This document shows, piece after piece, positions 46,049 through 56,000 of a stretch of 64,000 nucleotides of DNA (positions are counted from its first letter, which is position 1; each line of letters opens with the position of its first letter). Made by a program: the position numbers and the translations under genes. The DNA comes from Sphingomonas rubra (GTDB taxonomy: Bacteria > Pseudomonadota > Alphaproteobacteria > Sphingomonadales > Sphingomonadaceae). Under the pieces are notes generated by a model. The model did no database searches, was not told the origin of the DNA, and was given only the letters and a program-made list of their open reading frames with translations. The stretch spans positions 124,001-188,000 of the forward strand of contig NZ_FOXP01000001.1 in NCBI RefSeq assembly GCF_900115745.1. Reading direction: 5' to 3'.

Positions 46049-47062
46049 TTATGCCCATCCCTCCAGTACCTGGTCGGGTGGGCGGTGGCCGTCGGCCCAG
46101 GCGCGGATGTTGGCGATGACCTTCTCGCCGGACGCGACACGGCCCTCGTAGGTGGCGGAGCCCATGTGCGGGGTCATCACGACGTTGGGAAGCGCCAGCA
46201 GGCGCGGATCGATGCGCGGCTCGTGTTCCCACACATCGAGGCCGGCGCCGGCGAGGCGGCCGGCCTCCAGCGCGTCGACCAGCGCCTCCTCGTCGACGAT
46301 GCCGCCGCGGCTGGCGTTGATGAGGAAGGCGTGCGGGCGGAGAAGGCCGAGGCGGCGGCGGTCGAGGAGGTCGCGGCTGTCGGCGTTGAGCGGCGTATGG
46401 ATGGTGACGATGTCGGCCACGCCCAGCATCTCGTCAAGATCGGCGTGGAAGGTGGCGCCGAGCTGCGCCTCCAGCAACGCGGGCAGGCGGCGGCGGTTGT
46501 GGTAGCGGATGGCGAGGCCGAAGGCGCGCGCGCGCATCGCTACCGCCTGGCCGATGCGGCCCATGCCGACGATGCCGAGCGTCTTGCCGCCGATCCGGTG
46601 GCCGAGCATCCCGCCGGGGCTCCAGCCGTGCCACTCGCCCGAGCGCACGAGCTTCTCGCCCTCCGCCAGGCGGCGGGGGACGGAGACGATCAGCGCCATC
46701 GTCATGTCGGCGGTGTCCTCGGTCAGGACGCCGGGGGTGTTGGTGACGACGATGCCGCGCGCGCGGGCGGCGGGCAGGTCGATATGGTTCACGCCGGCGC
46801 CGAAATTGGCGAGGAGCTTCAGGCGCGAGCCGGCGGCCGCGATCAGGTCGGCGTCGATGGCGTCGGTGACGGTGGGGACGAGCACGTCGCAGTCGGCGAC
46901 GGCGGCGCGCAGTTCGTCCGGGGACAGCTTGGTGTCGCCGGTGTGGAGCTCAGTGTCGAAGAGCGCCGCCATCCGCTCCATGATCCGGTCCGGCAGCTCG
47001 CGCGTGACGACCACGCGGGGGCGGGCGACGCGGGGGCGGGGCGCTGGGGACGGGGCTGCCAT
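46049..47062 (-). CDS. D-2-hydroxyacid dehydrogenase (glyoxylate/hydroxypyruvate reductase-like)
   Basis: NAD(P)H-dependent reduction of a 2-oxo acid. The 337-residue protein has the Rossmann fingerprint GIVGMGRIGQAVAMR near residue 170, the substrate Arg in NASRGGIVDEEAL, Glu in DVWEHEP and His in VMTPHMGSAT, so the catalytic Arg-Glu-His set is complete. The ATG at 47062 was chosen because upstream frame is not coding. Glyoxylate reductase/hydroxypyruvate reductase is the best family match. Confidence 0.9.
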   Translation of the reverse strand: MAAPSPAPRPRVARPRVVVTRELPDRIMERMAALFDTELHTGDTKLSPDELRAAVADCDVLVPTVTDAIDADLIAAAGSRLKLLANFGAGVNHIDLPAARARGIVVTNTPGVLTEDTADMTMALIVSVPRRLAEGEKLVRSGEWHGWSPGGMLGHRIGGKTLGIVGMGRIGQAVAMRARAFGLAIRYHNRRRLPALLEAQLGATFHADLDEMLGVADIVTIHTPLNADSRDLLDRRRLGLLRPHAFLINASRGGIVDEEALVDALEAGRLAGAGLDVWEHEPRIDPRLLALPNVVMTPHMGSATYEGRVASGEKVIANIRAWADGHRPPDQVLEGWA

Positions 47063-47174
47063 GACGCGTGGCTTGGCGGAGGCGGGCGGAAGCGTCAACG
47101 CTCGGCACGCGCGTCCGCGGCGTTGATCGCGAGTCGGGTTCGTGAGATTGCGGCGGCGGAAAAGGGGTTGGTCC

Positions 47175-47660
47175 ATGCGTATCGCCATCATCGCACTCGC
47201 CGTCGCTGCCGCCGGCGCGGTCGCCGCCGACGTGGCGGCGCAGACGAAGCGGGCGGTGCCGTATTGGGCGTCGATCGGCGCGGGGCGCGCACGGATGCGG
47301 ACGGGCCCGGCGCGCACCTATCCGGCGAGCTGGCTGTACCAGCGCGCCGACCTGCCGGTGCGGGTCGTCCAGGTGTTCAAGGAATGGCGCAAGGTGCAGG
47401 ACCCGGACGGTACGGAGGGGTGGATGCAGGCCAATCTGCTGCGCGAAACGCGCACCGCCATCGTCCGCGCGGCCGAGCCGATCGCGCTGCGCGAGCAACC
47501 GTCGCCGCGCGCGGGGCTGGCCTGGCGGGCGGCGCCGGGCGTGGTGGGACGGCTGAGCCGGTGCGCGAACGGCTGGTGCCGGTTCGACGTGAAGGGGCAG
47601 GCCGGGTACGTGGAGATCGGCGGGCTGTGGGGCGTGAGCGCGGGCGAGGTGCTGCCCTGA
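47175..47660 (+). CDS. secreted SH3b-domain protein
   Basis: From the ATG at 47175 there are 161 residues: a signal peptide (MRIAIIALAVAAAGAVAADV) followed by two bacterial SH3-like repeats (YWASIGAGRARMRTGPART... WRKVQDPDGTEGWMQANLL; then IALREQPSPRAG ... GWCRFDVKGQAGYVEIGGLWG). The two G-W segments are typical of cell-wall- or peptide-binding SH3b modules of alphaproteobacteria. Periplasmic. The nucleotidyltransferase gene overlaps its stop codon. Confidence 0.88.
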   Translation: MRIAIIALAVAAAGAVAADVAAQTKRAVPYWASIGAGRARMRTGPARTYPASWLYQRADLPVRVVQVFKEWRKVQDPDGTEGWMQANLLRETRTAIVRAAEPIALREQPSPRAGLAWRAAPGVVGRLSRCANGWCRFDVKGQAGYVEIGGLWGVSAGEVLP

Positions 47661-48094
47661 CGCCCGATCTTGCCGACACGTTGGCGAGAGTCGCGGACCT
47701 CATGGCCGCGGCGCGCGAGCCGTGGTGGGTGATCGGGAGCGCAGCGGTGGTGCTGCACGGCGGAACGACGGCGGTCGGTGACGTCGACATCTTGTTGTCG
47801 GTCGCCGACGCGGGGCTGATCGCTGCGGCGCTCGGGATCGTAGTCGGACCGGGTGGCGAACATCCGCTGTTCCGGTCGACGCTGTTCTTCGTGTGGAACG
47901 GAACGCCGCTCACGGTGGAGTTCATGGCGGGGTTCGCGGTCGGGCTAGTACGGATCGACATTCGGCGTTTTTCCACCCCGGCCAAGGCCGGGGTCCAGTC
48001 GGGAAGGTCGTGGAAGAGGTGCGACGACCTACCGTTCGCGTCTCCCAGCTGGACCCCGGCCTTCGCCGGGGTGGATGATGAGGCGGAGCGTTGA
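47657..48094 (+). pseudogene. nucleotidyltransferase-like gene, C-terminus replaced by a palindromic repeat
   Basis: The first about 95 residues look like a small nucleotidyltransferase of the MNT type: WVIGSAAVVLHGGTTAVGDV then DILLSV (GS and D-x-D), followed by HPLFRSTLFFVWNGTPLTVE. After FAVGLVRID the frame runs into an inverted repeat (STPAKAGVQ ... SWTPAFAGVDDE). No good ATG exists before position 47702. A CTG at 47657 overlapping the upstream stop (CTGA) would give TPDL, like family members. Past the repeat, KDVERLAVLG (48107-48142) could be the displaced tail. Confidence 0.6.
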
Positions 48095-48114
48095 ATGTCG
48101 ATCCGGACTAAGGA
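47948..48114. repeat. palindromic repeat element inside the nucleotidyltransferase gene
   Basis: Left end TAGTACGGATCGACATT matches the complement of the right end AATGTCGATCCGGACTA at nearly every base. Inside, CCACCCCGGCCAAGGCCGGG on the left and CCCCGGCCTTCGCCGGGGTG on the right are inverted partners. The element is about 165 bases. Confidence 0.8.
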
Positions 48115-48157
48115 TGTGGAGCGGCTCGCCGTGCTGGGCTGAACCGCTGCCATCATC

Positions 48158-48242
48158 GTCATGCCGGGCTGGTCGCGGCATCCAGGGTTGCAGACGTGGC
48201 GCTGCTTGACCCTGGATGCCGAGACGGGCCCGGCATGACGGG
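48158..48242. repeat. dispersed palindromic repeat before the thiolase gene end
   Basis: CGTCATGCCGGGCTGGTCGC and GGATGCCGAGACGGGCCCGG are inverted copies of the family at 29996, 40004 and 41506, separated by a short spacer. It ends about 4 bases before the thiolase stop. Confidence 0.8.
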
Positions 48243-48246
48243 AAGA

Positions 48247-49449
48247 TCAGTCGACCAGTTCGACGGCCATGGCCGTGGCCTCGCCGCCGCCGATGCAGAG
48301 GCTCGCGAGACCGCGCTTCTTTCCGGCGCCCTCCAGGGCGGACAACAGCGTGGCGAGGACGCGGGTGCCGCTGGCGCCGATCGGGTGGCCGAGGGCGCAG
48401 GCGCCGCCATGGACGTTGATCTTGTCGTGCGGGATGTCGAGGTCGCGCATCGCGATCATCGCCACCACCGCGAACGCCTCGTTGACCTCGAACAGGTCGA
48501 CGTCACCGACCGACCAGCCGGCCTTGTCGAGCGCCTTGCGGATCGCCGACACGGGGGCGGTGGTGAAACGCTCCGGCTCGTGCGCGTGGGCGGCGTGGCT
48601 GACGACACGGGCGATCGGCTTGAGGCCGAGGCGGTCCGCGACCGACTGGCGCGTCATCACCAGCGCGGCGGCGCCGTCGGAGATGGAGGAGGAATTGGCG
48701 GCGGTGATCGCGCCGTCCTTGGCAAAGGCGGCCTTCAGCGTCGGGATCTTGGCGACGTCGCCCTTGGCGGGCTGCTCGTCCTGCGACACCGTCACGGTGC
48801 CCTTGCGGGTCGAGACCTCGACGGGCACGATCTCGCGCTCGAACGAGCCATCCTTCTGCGCGCCCTGCGCCCGAGTGAGCGACTGGATGGCGTAGTCGTC
48901 CATCGCGCTGCGCGTGAACTGATATTCGCGGGCGATGTCCTCGGCGAAGGTACCCATCGCGCGGCCGGGCTCGTAGGCGTCTTCCAGCCCGTCGAGCATC
49001 ATGTGGTCGTAGACGGTGTCGTGGCCGATGCGCGCGCCGGCGCGGTGCTTCTTGGAGAGGTAGGGTGCGCCCGTCATGCTCTCCATGCCGCCCGCGACGA
49101 CGAGGTCGGCCGAGCCGGCGACCAGCGCGTCCGACGCCATGATCGCGGCCTGCATGCCCGATCCGCACATCTTGTTGAGCGTCGTTGCCTCGACGTGCGT
49201 GCCGAGGCCGGCGCCGATCGCCGCCTGGCGCGCGGGCGCCTGGCCGAGGCCGGCGGAGAGGACGTTGCCCATGTAGATCCGCTCCACGTCCTGCGCGTTG
49301 ACGCCGGCGCGCTCCACCGCGCCCTTTACCGCGGCGGCACCGAGTTCGGTCGCGCTGACGCCGGCGAGCGCGCCCTGGAACGAGCCCATCGGCGTGCGCG
49401 CGTAGGACAGGATGACGACGGGATCGCGATCGGCGGGGGCGGTGGCCAT
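48247..49449 (-). CDS. acetyl-CoA C-acyltransferase (thiolase)
   Basis: Condenses or cleaves acyl-CoA and acetyl-CoA. The 400-residue protein has both thiolase cysteines, in NKMCGSGMQAAIM (about 89-101) and near the C-terminus in SLCIGGGEATAMAVE, plus the catalytic His in GGACALGHPIGASG. PVVILSYARTPMGSFQGAL is the usual N-terminus of acetoacetyl-CoA thiolases (PhaA/AtoB). No phaB or beta-oxidation genes are adjacent, so biosynthetic versus degradative role is open. Confidence 0.94.
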   Translation of the reverse strand: MATAPADRDPVVILSYARTPMGSFQGALAGVSATELGAAAVKGAVERAGVNAQDVERIYMGNVLSAGLGQAPARQAAIGAGLGTHVEATTLNKMCGSGMQAAIMASDALVAGSADLVVAGGMESMTGAPYLSKKHRAGARIGHDTVYDHMMLDGLEDAYEPGRAMGTFAEDIAREYQFTRSAMDDYAIQSLTRAQGAQKDGSFEREIVPVEVSTRKGTVTVSQDEQPAKGDVAKIPTLKAAFAKDGAITAANSSSISDGAAALVMTRQSVADRLGLKPIARVVSHAAHAHEPERFTTAPVSAIRKALDKAGWSVGDVDLFEVNEAFAVVAMIAMRDLDIPHDKINVHGGACALGHPIGASGTRVLATLLSALEGAGKKRGLASLCIGGGEATAMAVELVD

Positions 49450-49528
49450 GATAGTCCTCTCCGGTTGGCTTGCTGCAATGCAATGTAGAGCCGGTGACGG
49501 CGTTTGGCAAAGCCGCTAGGGAAGGGGA

Positions 49529-50332
49529 ATGGACAGCGCCGCCGGCATCGTCGCATGGACCGCCTCCGTATCCACGGTGCATGAGCCGGTCGCCTGGGCG
49601 CTGGCCCTGGGATTGCTGGGCGCGATCGCGGGAAGCTTTCTGGCGGCATTGGTGGTGCGCTGGCCCGAGGAACGATCGGTGATGCGCGGGCGATCGGCCT
49701 GCGACGCGTGCGGGCGGACGCTGGGCCCGGCCGAGCTGGTGCCGCTGCTGAGCGCGCTCGTCAGCCGCGGGCGGTGCCGCGGCTGCGGCGAGGCGATCGA
49801 TCCGGTGCATAGCGCGATCGAGGCGGCGGCGGTGGCGGTGGGTGCGGCATCGGGATGGCTGGCGCCCGGCGTCGCGGGCGTGGGCGGCGCGCTGTTCGGG
49901 TGGTTGCTCGTCGCGCTGGCGGTGCTCGACTGGCGGCATTTCTGGTTGCCCGACCGGCTGGTCGCGGTGCTGGCGCTGGGGGGACTCGGCTTCGGGCTGG
50001 CGGGGGTCGCGCCGGCGCTGCCCGACCGGCTGATCGGTGGCGCGGGCGGGTTCCTGCTGCTGTGGGGCATCGCGGCGGGCTATCGATGGTGGCGCGGGCG
50101 CGAGGGGATGGGCGGCGGCGATCCCAAGCTGTTCGGTGCGGTGGGGCTGTGGCTCGGCTGGCGGCTGCTGCCGGCGGTGCTGCTGGTGGCGGGACTGATC
50201 GGCCTCGGCATCGTCGCGTGGCGGGCGGCGACGGGCCGGGGGGTGGCGGCGGACGATGCACTGCCGCTCGGCACGCTGATCGCGGCGGCGGCTTACCCCG
50301 GCTGGGCGATGATGGTAGGGGTGGCGCCGTGA
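49529..50332 (+). CDS. prepilin peptidase (A24 family)
   Basis: Inner-membrane aspartyl protease that cleaves and N-methylates type IV prepilins and type II secretion pseudopilins. The 267-residue protein has the cytoplasmic zinc-binding CDACG...CRGCG loop (residues about 55-85), and the two catalytic aspartates in AVLDWRHFWLPD and GMGGGDPKLFGAVG, among about seven hydrophobic helices. Good Shine-Dalgarno GGAAGGGG precedes the ATG. The following gene overlaps its stop. No pilus genes are in the window. Confidence 0.92.
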   Translation: MDSAAGIVAWTASVSTVHEPVAWALALGLLGAIAGSFLAALVVRWPEERSVMRGRSACDACGRTLGPAELVPLLSALVSRGRCRGCGEAIDPVHSAIEAAAVAVGAASGWLAPGVAGVGGALFGWLLVALAVLDWRHFWLPDRLVAVLALGGLGFGLAGVAPALPDRLIGGAGGFLLLWGIAAGYRWWRGREGMGGGDPKLFGAVGLWLGWRLLPAVLLVAGLIGLGIVAWRAATGRGVAADDALPLGTLIAAAAYPGWAMMVGVAP

Positions 50333-50736
50333 TGCTGAGCCTTCTCCTCCTCCAGGCCGCGGTGCCGATGCTGGGCGCGCTGGACCGGCAGGCGCTGCCG
50401 GCACGCGGGTGCGCCGCTTACCTGTGGAACCCGACCGATCGATCGTTCGCGGCGATGGCGGGGGCGGACCCGGCCAATCTGCGCGTGAAGCTCGACAGCA
50501 AGGTGGTCGACCTGCCGCGCGTCGCACAGGTCGGGCAGGGCGGGTACGGACTGGCGACGACGACCAGTTACCAGGCGGGGCCGCTGGCGGCGACGCTGAC
50601 CATGACGGTGGCGGCGCGCGACGACCTGACCGCGGGCGCGATGGTGCCGCAGGCGACGCTGACGCTGCGCCGCCCGGGATCGGACGAGCTGGTGCAGCCG
50701 CTCGCCGGGCTGATCGGATGCGCGACAAATCCGTAA
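50332..50736 (+). CDS. exported protein of unknown function (134 aa)
   Basis: The ATG at 50332 lies in TGATG with the prepilin-peptidase stop; a GTG three bases earlier is equally possible. The protein starts with a hydrophobic leader (MLSLLLLQAAVPMLGAL), then a beta-rich domain with two cysteines (ARGCAAY near residue 25, IGCATNP at the C-terminus) that could form a disulfide in the periplasm. No family recognised. The tight coupling suggests a link with type II/IV secretion or simple cotranscription. Confidence 0.65.
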   Translation: MLSLLLLQAAVPMLGALDRQALPARGCAAYLWNPTDRSFAAMAGADPANLRVKLDSKVVDLPRVAQVGQGGYGLATTTSYQAGPLAATLTMTVAARDDLTAGAMVPQATLTLRRPGSDELVQPLAGLIGCATNP

Positions 50737-50850
50737 CGTATCGCTGCCAGTAGAGGCGGGCGACGCGAAACCTTTTAGTCGGTCGCGAGTTGCAAAGCCT
50801 TGTCGCGGAAGAACCACCAACGGGTCTCCGCGGCGCCAAGGGGGATCACG

Positions 50851-53034
50851 TTGAGCCGTTCTGCCATCGATCGTCGTCGACATTACTGGCTCGCCGTCGC
50901 CCTTCTCAGCGCCTCGCCCTCGTTGGCGCAGCTTTCCCGGCCGGGCACGGCGCCTGCCAAGGGGCCGGATGCGCCGCGGCCGACGCCCACGCCCGGCGCG
51001 ACCCCATCGGCGGTCGAGGGGGACCCGAACGGCAACGCGCCGATCGTGCCGGAGGCGGAGTTCGATGCCGCGCTGCCGCCGCTGTCGTCCGACATCAACG
51101 CGCCGCTGGAGCCGATGCCGAACACAGGGCAGGCTCCCGCGCCGTTGACGCCGCCGGCCAGCGGCGCGCCGATCGCGCCGGGCGACACGCTCGGCCCGGT
51201 GTCGCCGGACGATCCGCAGATGGCCCAGCCGCTGCCGCCGCTCGCCAGTTTCGATACCACGCCGTTGCAGACGGTGGTGGTCGCCAATCCCGAACAGCCC
51301 GACGTGCGGTACGAGACCAAGGTGGCGGGATTGGAGCCGCTTGATCTCGACGCGCAGTTCAAGTCACTGTCGGCGCTGCGTGAGGGGGACGGCAAGGCTG
51401 CCAACACGACGCAGATCGCCGCGCGCGCCAGGGAGGACGAGGCGCTGGCGGTGCGGCTGATGAAGTCGCTCGGCTATTACGACGCGACGGCGCTGTCGCT
51501 GGTCGAGCCGGTCACGGGCGACACGGGACGTTACCGCGCGACGGTGACGGCGACGCCGGGGCGGCTCTACACCTTGTCGTCGGTGACGGTGCAGGCGCCC
51601 CCGGTGGTGCCGGAAGATCTGATCCGCCGCAACCTGCCCTTGAAGGTAGGCGACCCGATCGAGGCCGCACGCATCCAGGGCGCGGAGGCGAACGTCGCGC
51701 TGGTACTGCCGCAGCAGGGCTATCCCTTCGTCACGATCGGCGAGCGGGACATCCTGCTGGAGGATCAGGCGCCCAAGCCGGTCGGCGCCTATACGCTGCC
51801 GGTGACGCCGGGGCCGCGATCGTCGTTCGGGCGGCTGACGACGACGGGCGACCAAGTGTTCGGGCTCGATCACCTCAACGTCTTCCCGCGCTTCGAGCAG
51901 GGGCAGCTGTACGATCGGCGGATGCAGGACGATCTGCGCGACGCGCTGGTCGCGACCGGGCTGTTCTCCGGCGTCGCGGTGGAGCCGCAGCGGACCGGGC
52001 GGCCGGGGCCGGACGGGACCGAGGAAGTCGACCTGCTCGTCCGCCAGACCAAGGGGCCGCCGCGCACGCTGGCGGCGACGGGCGGCTACTCGACCGGGCA
52101 GGGCGTCCGCGTCGAGGGGAGCTGGCAGCACCGCAACCTGTTCCCCGACGAGGGCGCGCTGATCGCGACGGTGGTCGCGGGCACGCAGGAACAGGGCGCG
52201 GGCGCGACCTTCCGCCGTTCCAACGCCGGACGGCGCGACCGGACCTTCCAGATCATCGCCAATGCCAGTCGGCAGAGGTACGACGCGTTCGAGGCGTTCA
52301 CCGGCACGCTGTCGATGCGGTGGAGCTACGATTCGACGCCGATCTGGCAGAAGCCGCTGACCTACGCCTACGGCGTCGAGCTGATCGGCACCAACGAGCA
52401 GACGTACGACTTCGGCGCCGGGCGACGGCGGCGGGCGACCTACGGCATCGCCGCGCTGCCGGGACAAGTGGTGTTCGACCGGTCCGACAGCCTGCTCAAC
52501 CCGACGACGGGGTACCGGCTGAAGCTAAACGTCAGCCCGGAAACGTCGGTGCGCGGGGCGGTGCGGCCGTACGTGCGCACCATGGCGGAGGGCACGGCCT
52601 ATTACCCGATCAACCCCAGCCTGGTGATCGCCGGGCGGGTGCGGGTTGGATCGATCCAGGGGATCGACCGCGACGATCTGGCGCCGTCGCGGCGCTATTA
52701 CGGCGGCGGCGGCGGATCGGTGCGCGGCTACGGCTTCCAGCGGCTGGGACCGTTCGATCCGGACGGTAATCCGGTCGGCGGACGTAGCGTCAACGAGTTC
52801 GCGCTGGAGGCGCGGTATCGCTTCGGCGATTACGGCATCGTGCCGTTCATCGACGCGGGCAACAGTTACGAGAACAAGCTGCCGACCTTCTCCGCCCTGC
52901 GCTACGGCGCAGGCATCGGCGGGCGCTTCTACACCAATTTCGGGCCGATGCGCGTCGACGTGGCGACGCCGCTCAATCCCCGACCCGGAGACGGCAAGAT
53001 CGCGCTCTACATCTCCATCGGGCAGGCGTTCTGA
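50851..53034 (+). CDS. tamA: TamA-like outer-membrane assembly protein (BamA/Omp85 family)
   Basis: The TTG at 50851 follows AAGGGGG at about 7 bases and begins a signal peptide (DRRRHYWLAVALLSASPSLA). A proline-rich spacer (about 25-130) precedes POTRA-type repeats (VRLMKSLGYYDATALSLVEP, IEAARIQGAEANVALVLPQQ) and a surface-antigen barrel with FAGYGFQR-like VRGYGFQRLGPFD, ending in Phe. At 727 residues it is a large TamA. It is translationally coupled to tamB, the standard partner. An ATG at 50800 would put the signal peptide 17 residues inside. Confidence 0.92.
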   Translation: MSRSAIDRRRHYWLAVALLSASPSLAQLSRPGTAPAKGPDAPRPTPTPGATPSAVEGDPNGNAPIVPEAEFDAALPPLSSDINAPLEPMPNTGQAPAPLTPPASGAPIAPGDTLGPVSPDDPQMAQPLPPLASFDTTPLQTVVVANPEQPDVRYETKVAGLEPLDLDAQFKSLSALREGDGKAANTTQIAARAREDEALAVRLMKSLGYYDATALSLVEPVTGDTGRYRATVTATPGRLYTLSSVTVQAPPVVPEDLIRRNLPLKVGDPIEAARIQGAEANVALVLPQQGYPFVTIGERDILLEDQAPKPVGAYTLPVTPGPRSSFGRLTTTGDQVFGLDHLNVFPRFEQGQLYDRRMQDDLRDALVATGLFSGVAVEPQRTGRPGPDGTEEVDLLVRQTKGPPRTLAATGGYSTGQGVRVEGSWQHRNLFPDEGALIATVVAGTQEQGAGATFRRSNAGRRDRTFQIIANASRQRYDAFEAFTGTLSMRWSYDSTPIWQKPLTYAYGVELIGTNEQTYDFGAGRRRRATYGIAALPGQVVFDRSDSLLNPTTGYRLKLNVSPETSVRGAVRPYVRTMAEGTAYYPINPSLVIAGRVRVGSIQGIDRDDLAPSRRYYGGGGGSVRGYGFQRLGPFDPDGNPVGGRSVNEFALEARYRFGDYGIVPFIDAGNSYENKLPTFSALRYGAGIGGRFYTNFGPMRVDVATPLNPRPGDGKIALYISIGQAF

Positions 53035-56000
53035 TGCCGACCGACGACATCAACGCGGGCGAGCACGCCAGCGCCGTCCGCGTCGCGGGCCGCCCGCTGT
53101 GGCAGCGCATCCTGAAATGGCTGGGGCTGGCGGTGCTCGGCCTCGTCGTGCTGGTGCTGGCCGTGCTGTTCGGCATCAACACCGATCCGGGCCGCCGCTT
53201 CGTCGCCGATCAGATCGGCGGCTATACCACCGCCTCGGGCCTCAACATCCAGGTCGGGCGGATCGACGGATCGCTGTACGGTCGGATGACGCTATCCAAC
53301 CTGCGCGTCAGCGATCCCACCGGCGTGTTCCTCGACAGCCCGCGTCTGGAGGTCGACTGGCGACCGTTTGCCTACGTCCGCAATCACGTCGACGTGCGCG
53401 AGCTGACGGCAGAGCAGGTCAATCTGCGGCGGCGGCCGGTGTTGAAGGAAACGCCGAGCGATCCCAACGCGCCGCTGCTCCCCGATCTGGACATCGACGT
53501 CGATCGGCTGCGGATCGGTCGATTCGCGATGGCCGCACCGGTGACGGGGCAGGCGCACGTGCTGTCGATCGACGGGCAGGTCCATATCGCCGACCGGCGC
53601 GCGCAGCTGGTGGCGAACGCGCAGGCGCTGCGCGGCGCCGGGATCGCGGGCGGCGACCGGCTGGTGCTGCGCCTGGACGCGGTGCCGGATCGCGACAAGC
53701 TCGACGTCGACGTCAAGTTGCAGGCGCCGGTCGGCGGCCTGGTCGCGTCGATGGCGGGGCTGAAGGCACCGCTGGCGGTCAGCGTCGACGGCGGCGGCGG
53801 CTGGAAGAACTGGGTCGGGCGCGCGCGGGCGACGCTGGGCGGCGGTGAGTTGGCCAATCTGGGCGTGACGTCGCGCAACGGGCATATCAAGGTGCGCGGG
53901 CTGACCCGGCCGGGCCTGTACCTGGAAGGGCCGGTCGAACGGCTGACCGCTCCGGCCCTGCAGGTGGCGATCGACACGACGCTGAACGAGCGTCGCGCGG
54001 ACACGCGAATGAAACTGCGCTCCGATGCGCTGATCGTCGATGCGGGCGGGCTGCTCGACCTCGCGGCCAGTCGCTTCGGCAATTTCGCGATCGACGCGCA
54101 GCTGCTGACGCCCGGCGCGATCGCTCCCAACCTCTCGGGGAACGACGTGCGGGCGCGCGTGGTGCTCGACGGCGCGTTCGCCACGCCGACGGTGAACTAC
54201 AAGATCTCCGCCCGGCGACTGGCGTTCGGCGAGATGGGCGTCGACAACCTCTATGCCGAGGGACTGGCGCGGGTGGATAGCGACCGCATCCTGGTGCCGG
54301 TAAAGGCGCGGGCGCGGCGGGTGACGGGGCTGAATGCCGCCGTCGGCGGCCTCGCCAACAATGTCAGGATCGAGGGCGACTTCGCCATCTCGATGCCGAA
54401 CATCCTGTCCGATAACCTGCGCATCCGTTCCGACAACGTCGATGCGACCGCCATCGTCGTCGCGAACGTGCAGACCGGGCGGTACACCGGCGCGCTGAAG
54501 GGGCGGATCAACAACTACCGCATCGATTCGATCGGCATCGTCAACTTGTCCACCGACGCGAAGCTGGTGCCGGGGCCGAACGGCGGCTTCGGCATCACCG
54601 GGCGCGTGGTGGCGCAGACGACGCAGCTGTTCAACGACGGCGCGCGCAGCTTCCTGGGCGGCAACGCGGTGGTGCGCGCCGATATAGGCTACAGCCTGGA
54701 AGGGATCGTCAGCTTCCGCAACCTGCGCCTCAACGCGCCGCAATTCCGCGTGACGCGGGGCGAGGGGCGTTTCGATCCGCGGACGGGCGGCGTGCTGGTG
54801 TCGGCGGACGCCTTCTCCAGCCAGTACGGGCCATTGTCGGCGCGTGTCACGGGATCGGCGACCAACCCGGTCGTGGTGCTGCGCGCGCCGCGCCCGGGTG
54901 TCGGCGTCGGGCTGACGAACCTGAACGCGCGCGTGGTCGGGCGCGGCGGTGCCTATGCGGTGACGGCCAGTGGCGACACGAGCTACGGCCCGTTCACCGC
55001 CAACGTGCTGGTGCGACCGAGCGGACAGCTGAGCGTCGACGTGCGCCGGGTGGTGTTCGCCGGGATCGTGGCCAATGGCCGGATCGTGCAGACCGCGGCG
55101 GGGCCATTCGCGGGCGCGCTGTCGTTCAACGGGCGCGGCATCACCGGTCGGGCGCGGCTGGCGGATCAGGGTGGCTTTCAGCGCGCGGACATCGCGGCGC
55201 GCGCGTACAACGCCACGATCCCCGGCCAGGTCGATTTCACGATCGGTCGCGCGATCGTCGACGCGAGCGTGGTGTTGTTGCCGGACGCGCCGCGGGTCGT
55301 CGCCGACGTCCAGCTGGGTGACACGCGCTACGGTCCCACGGTGATCCAGGCGGCGCGCGCCAAGGTCAACTATGTCGGCGGGCGTGGCACGGCGCAGGCG
55401 CTGCTGACCGGATCGAGCGGTTTGCCGTTCCGGGTCGCGCTGAACGCGCGGCTGTCGCCCGACAACTATCTGGTCGCGCTGCAAGGCATGGCCAACAACA
55501 TCGCCTTCCGCACGGTCAATCCGGCGCGGGTACGGGTGGTGGGCGGCGCGTATCGGCTGGCACCGACGCGCGTCGATTTCGGCGGCGCGAACGGTGGCTC
55601 GCTGCGGCTGGCCGGCAGCTTCGGCGGTGCCACGGAGGTGCAGGCGCGGCTCGACCGGCTGGACCTGTCGATCCTGTCGGCGTTCGTGCCCAGCCTGGAC
55701 GTGACGGGGACGGCGACCGGCAGCCTCGACTATGCGCAGGCGTCCGCCGCGGCCTTCCCGACCGCGACGGCGCGGCTGACGATGAACCAGTTCCGCCGCA
55801 CCGGACTGGCGGCCGTGTCGACCCCGGTCGACGTGGTGTTCGCGGGCAATCTCGGCCGCGACGGCGGCGAGGCGCGGGCCTTGGTCAAGAGCGGGCAGTC
55901 GGTCGTCGGCCGGTTGCTGGCGACGTTGCGGCCGGTCGCCGCGGGTGGCGGATCATGGTCGGAACGGCTGTTTGCGGCGCCGCTCGGGGGTGGCATCCGC

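Noticed and set aside
53292..55484. A 730-codon open frame antisense to tamB
   Set aside because: Arg/His-rich translation typical of the antisense frame of GC-rich genes; tamB is clearly the real gene.
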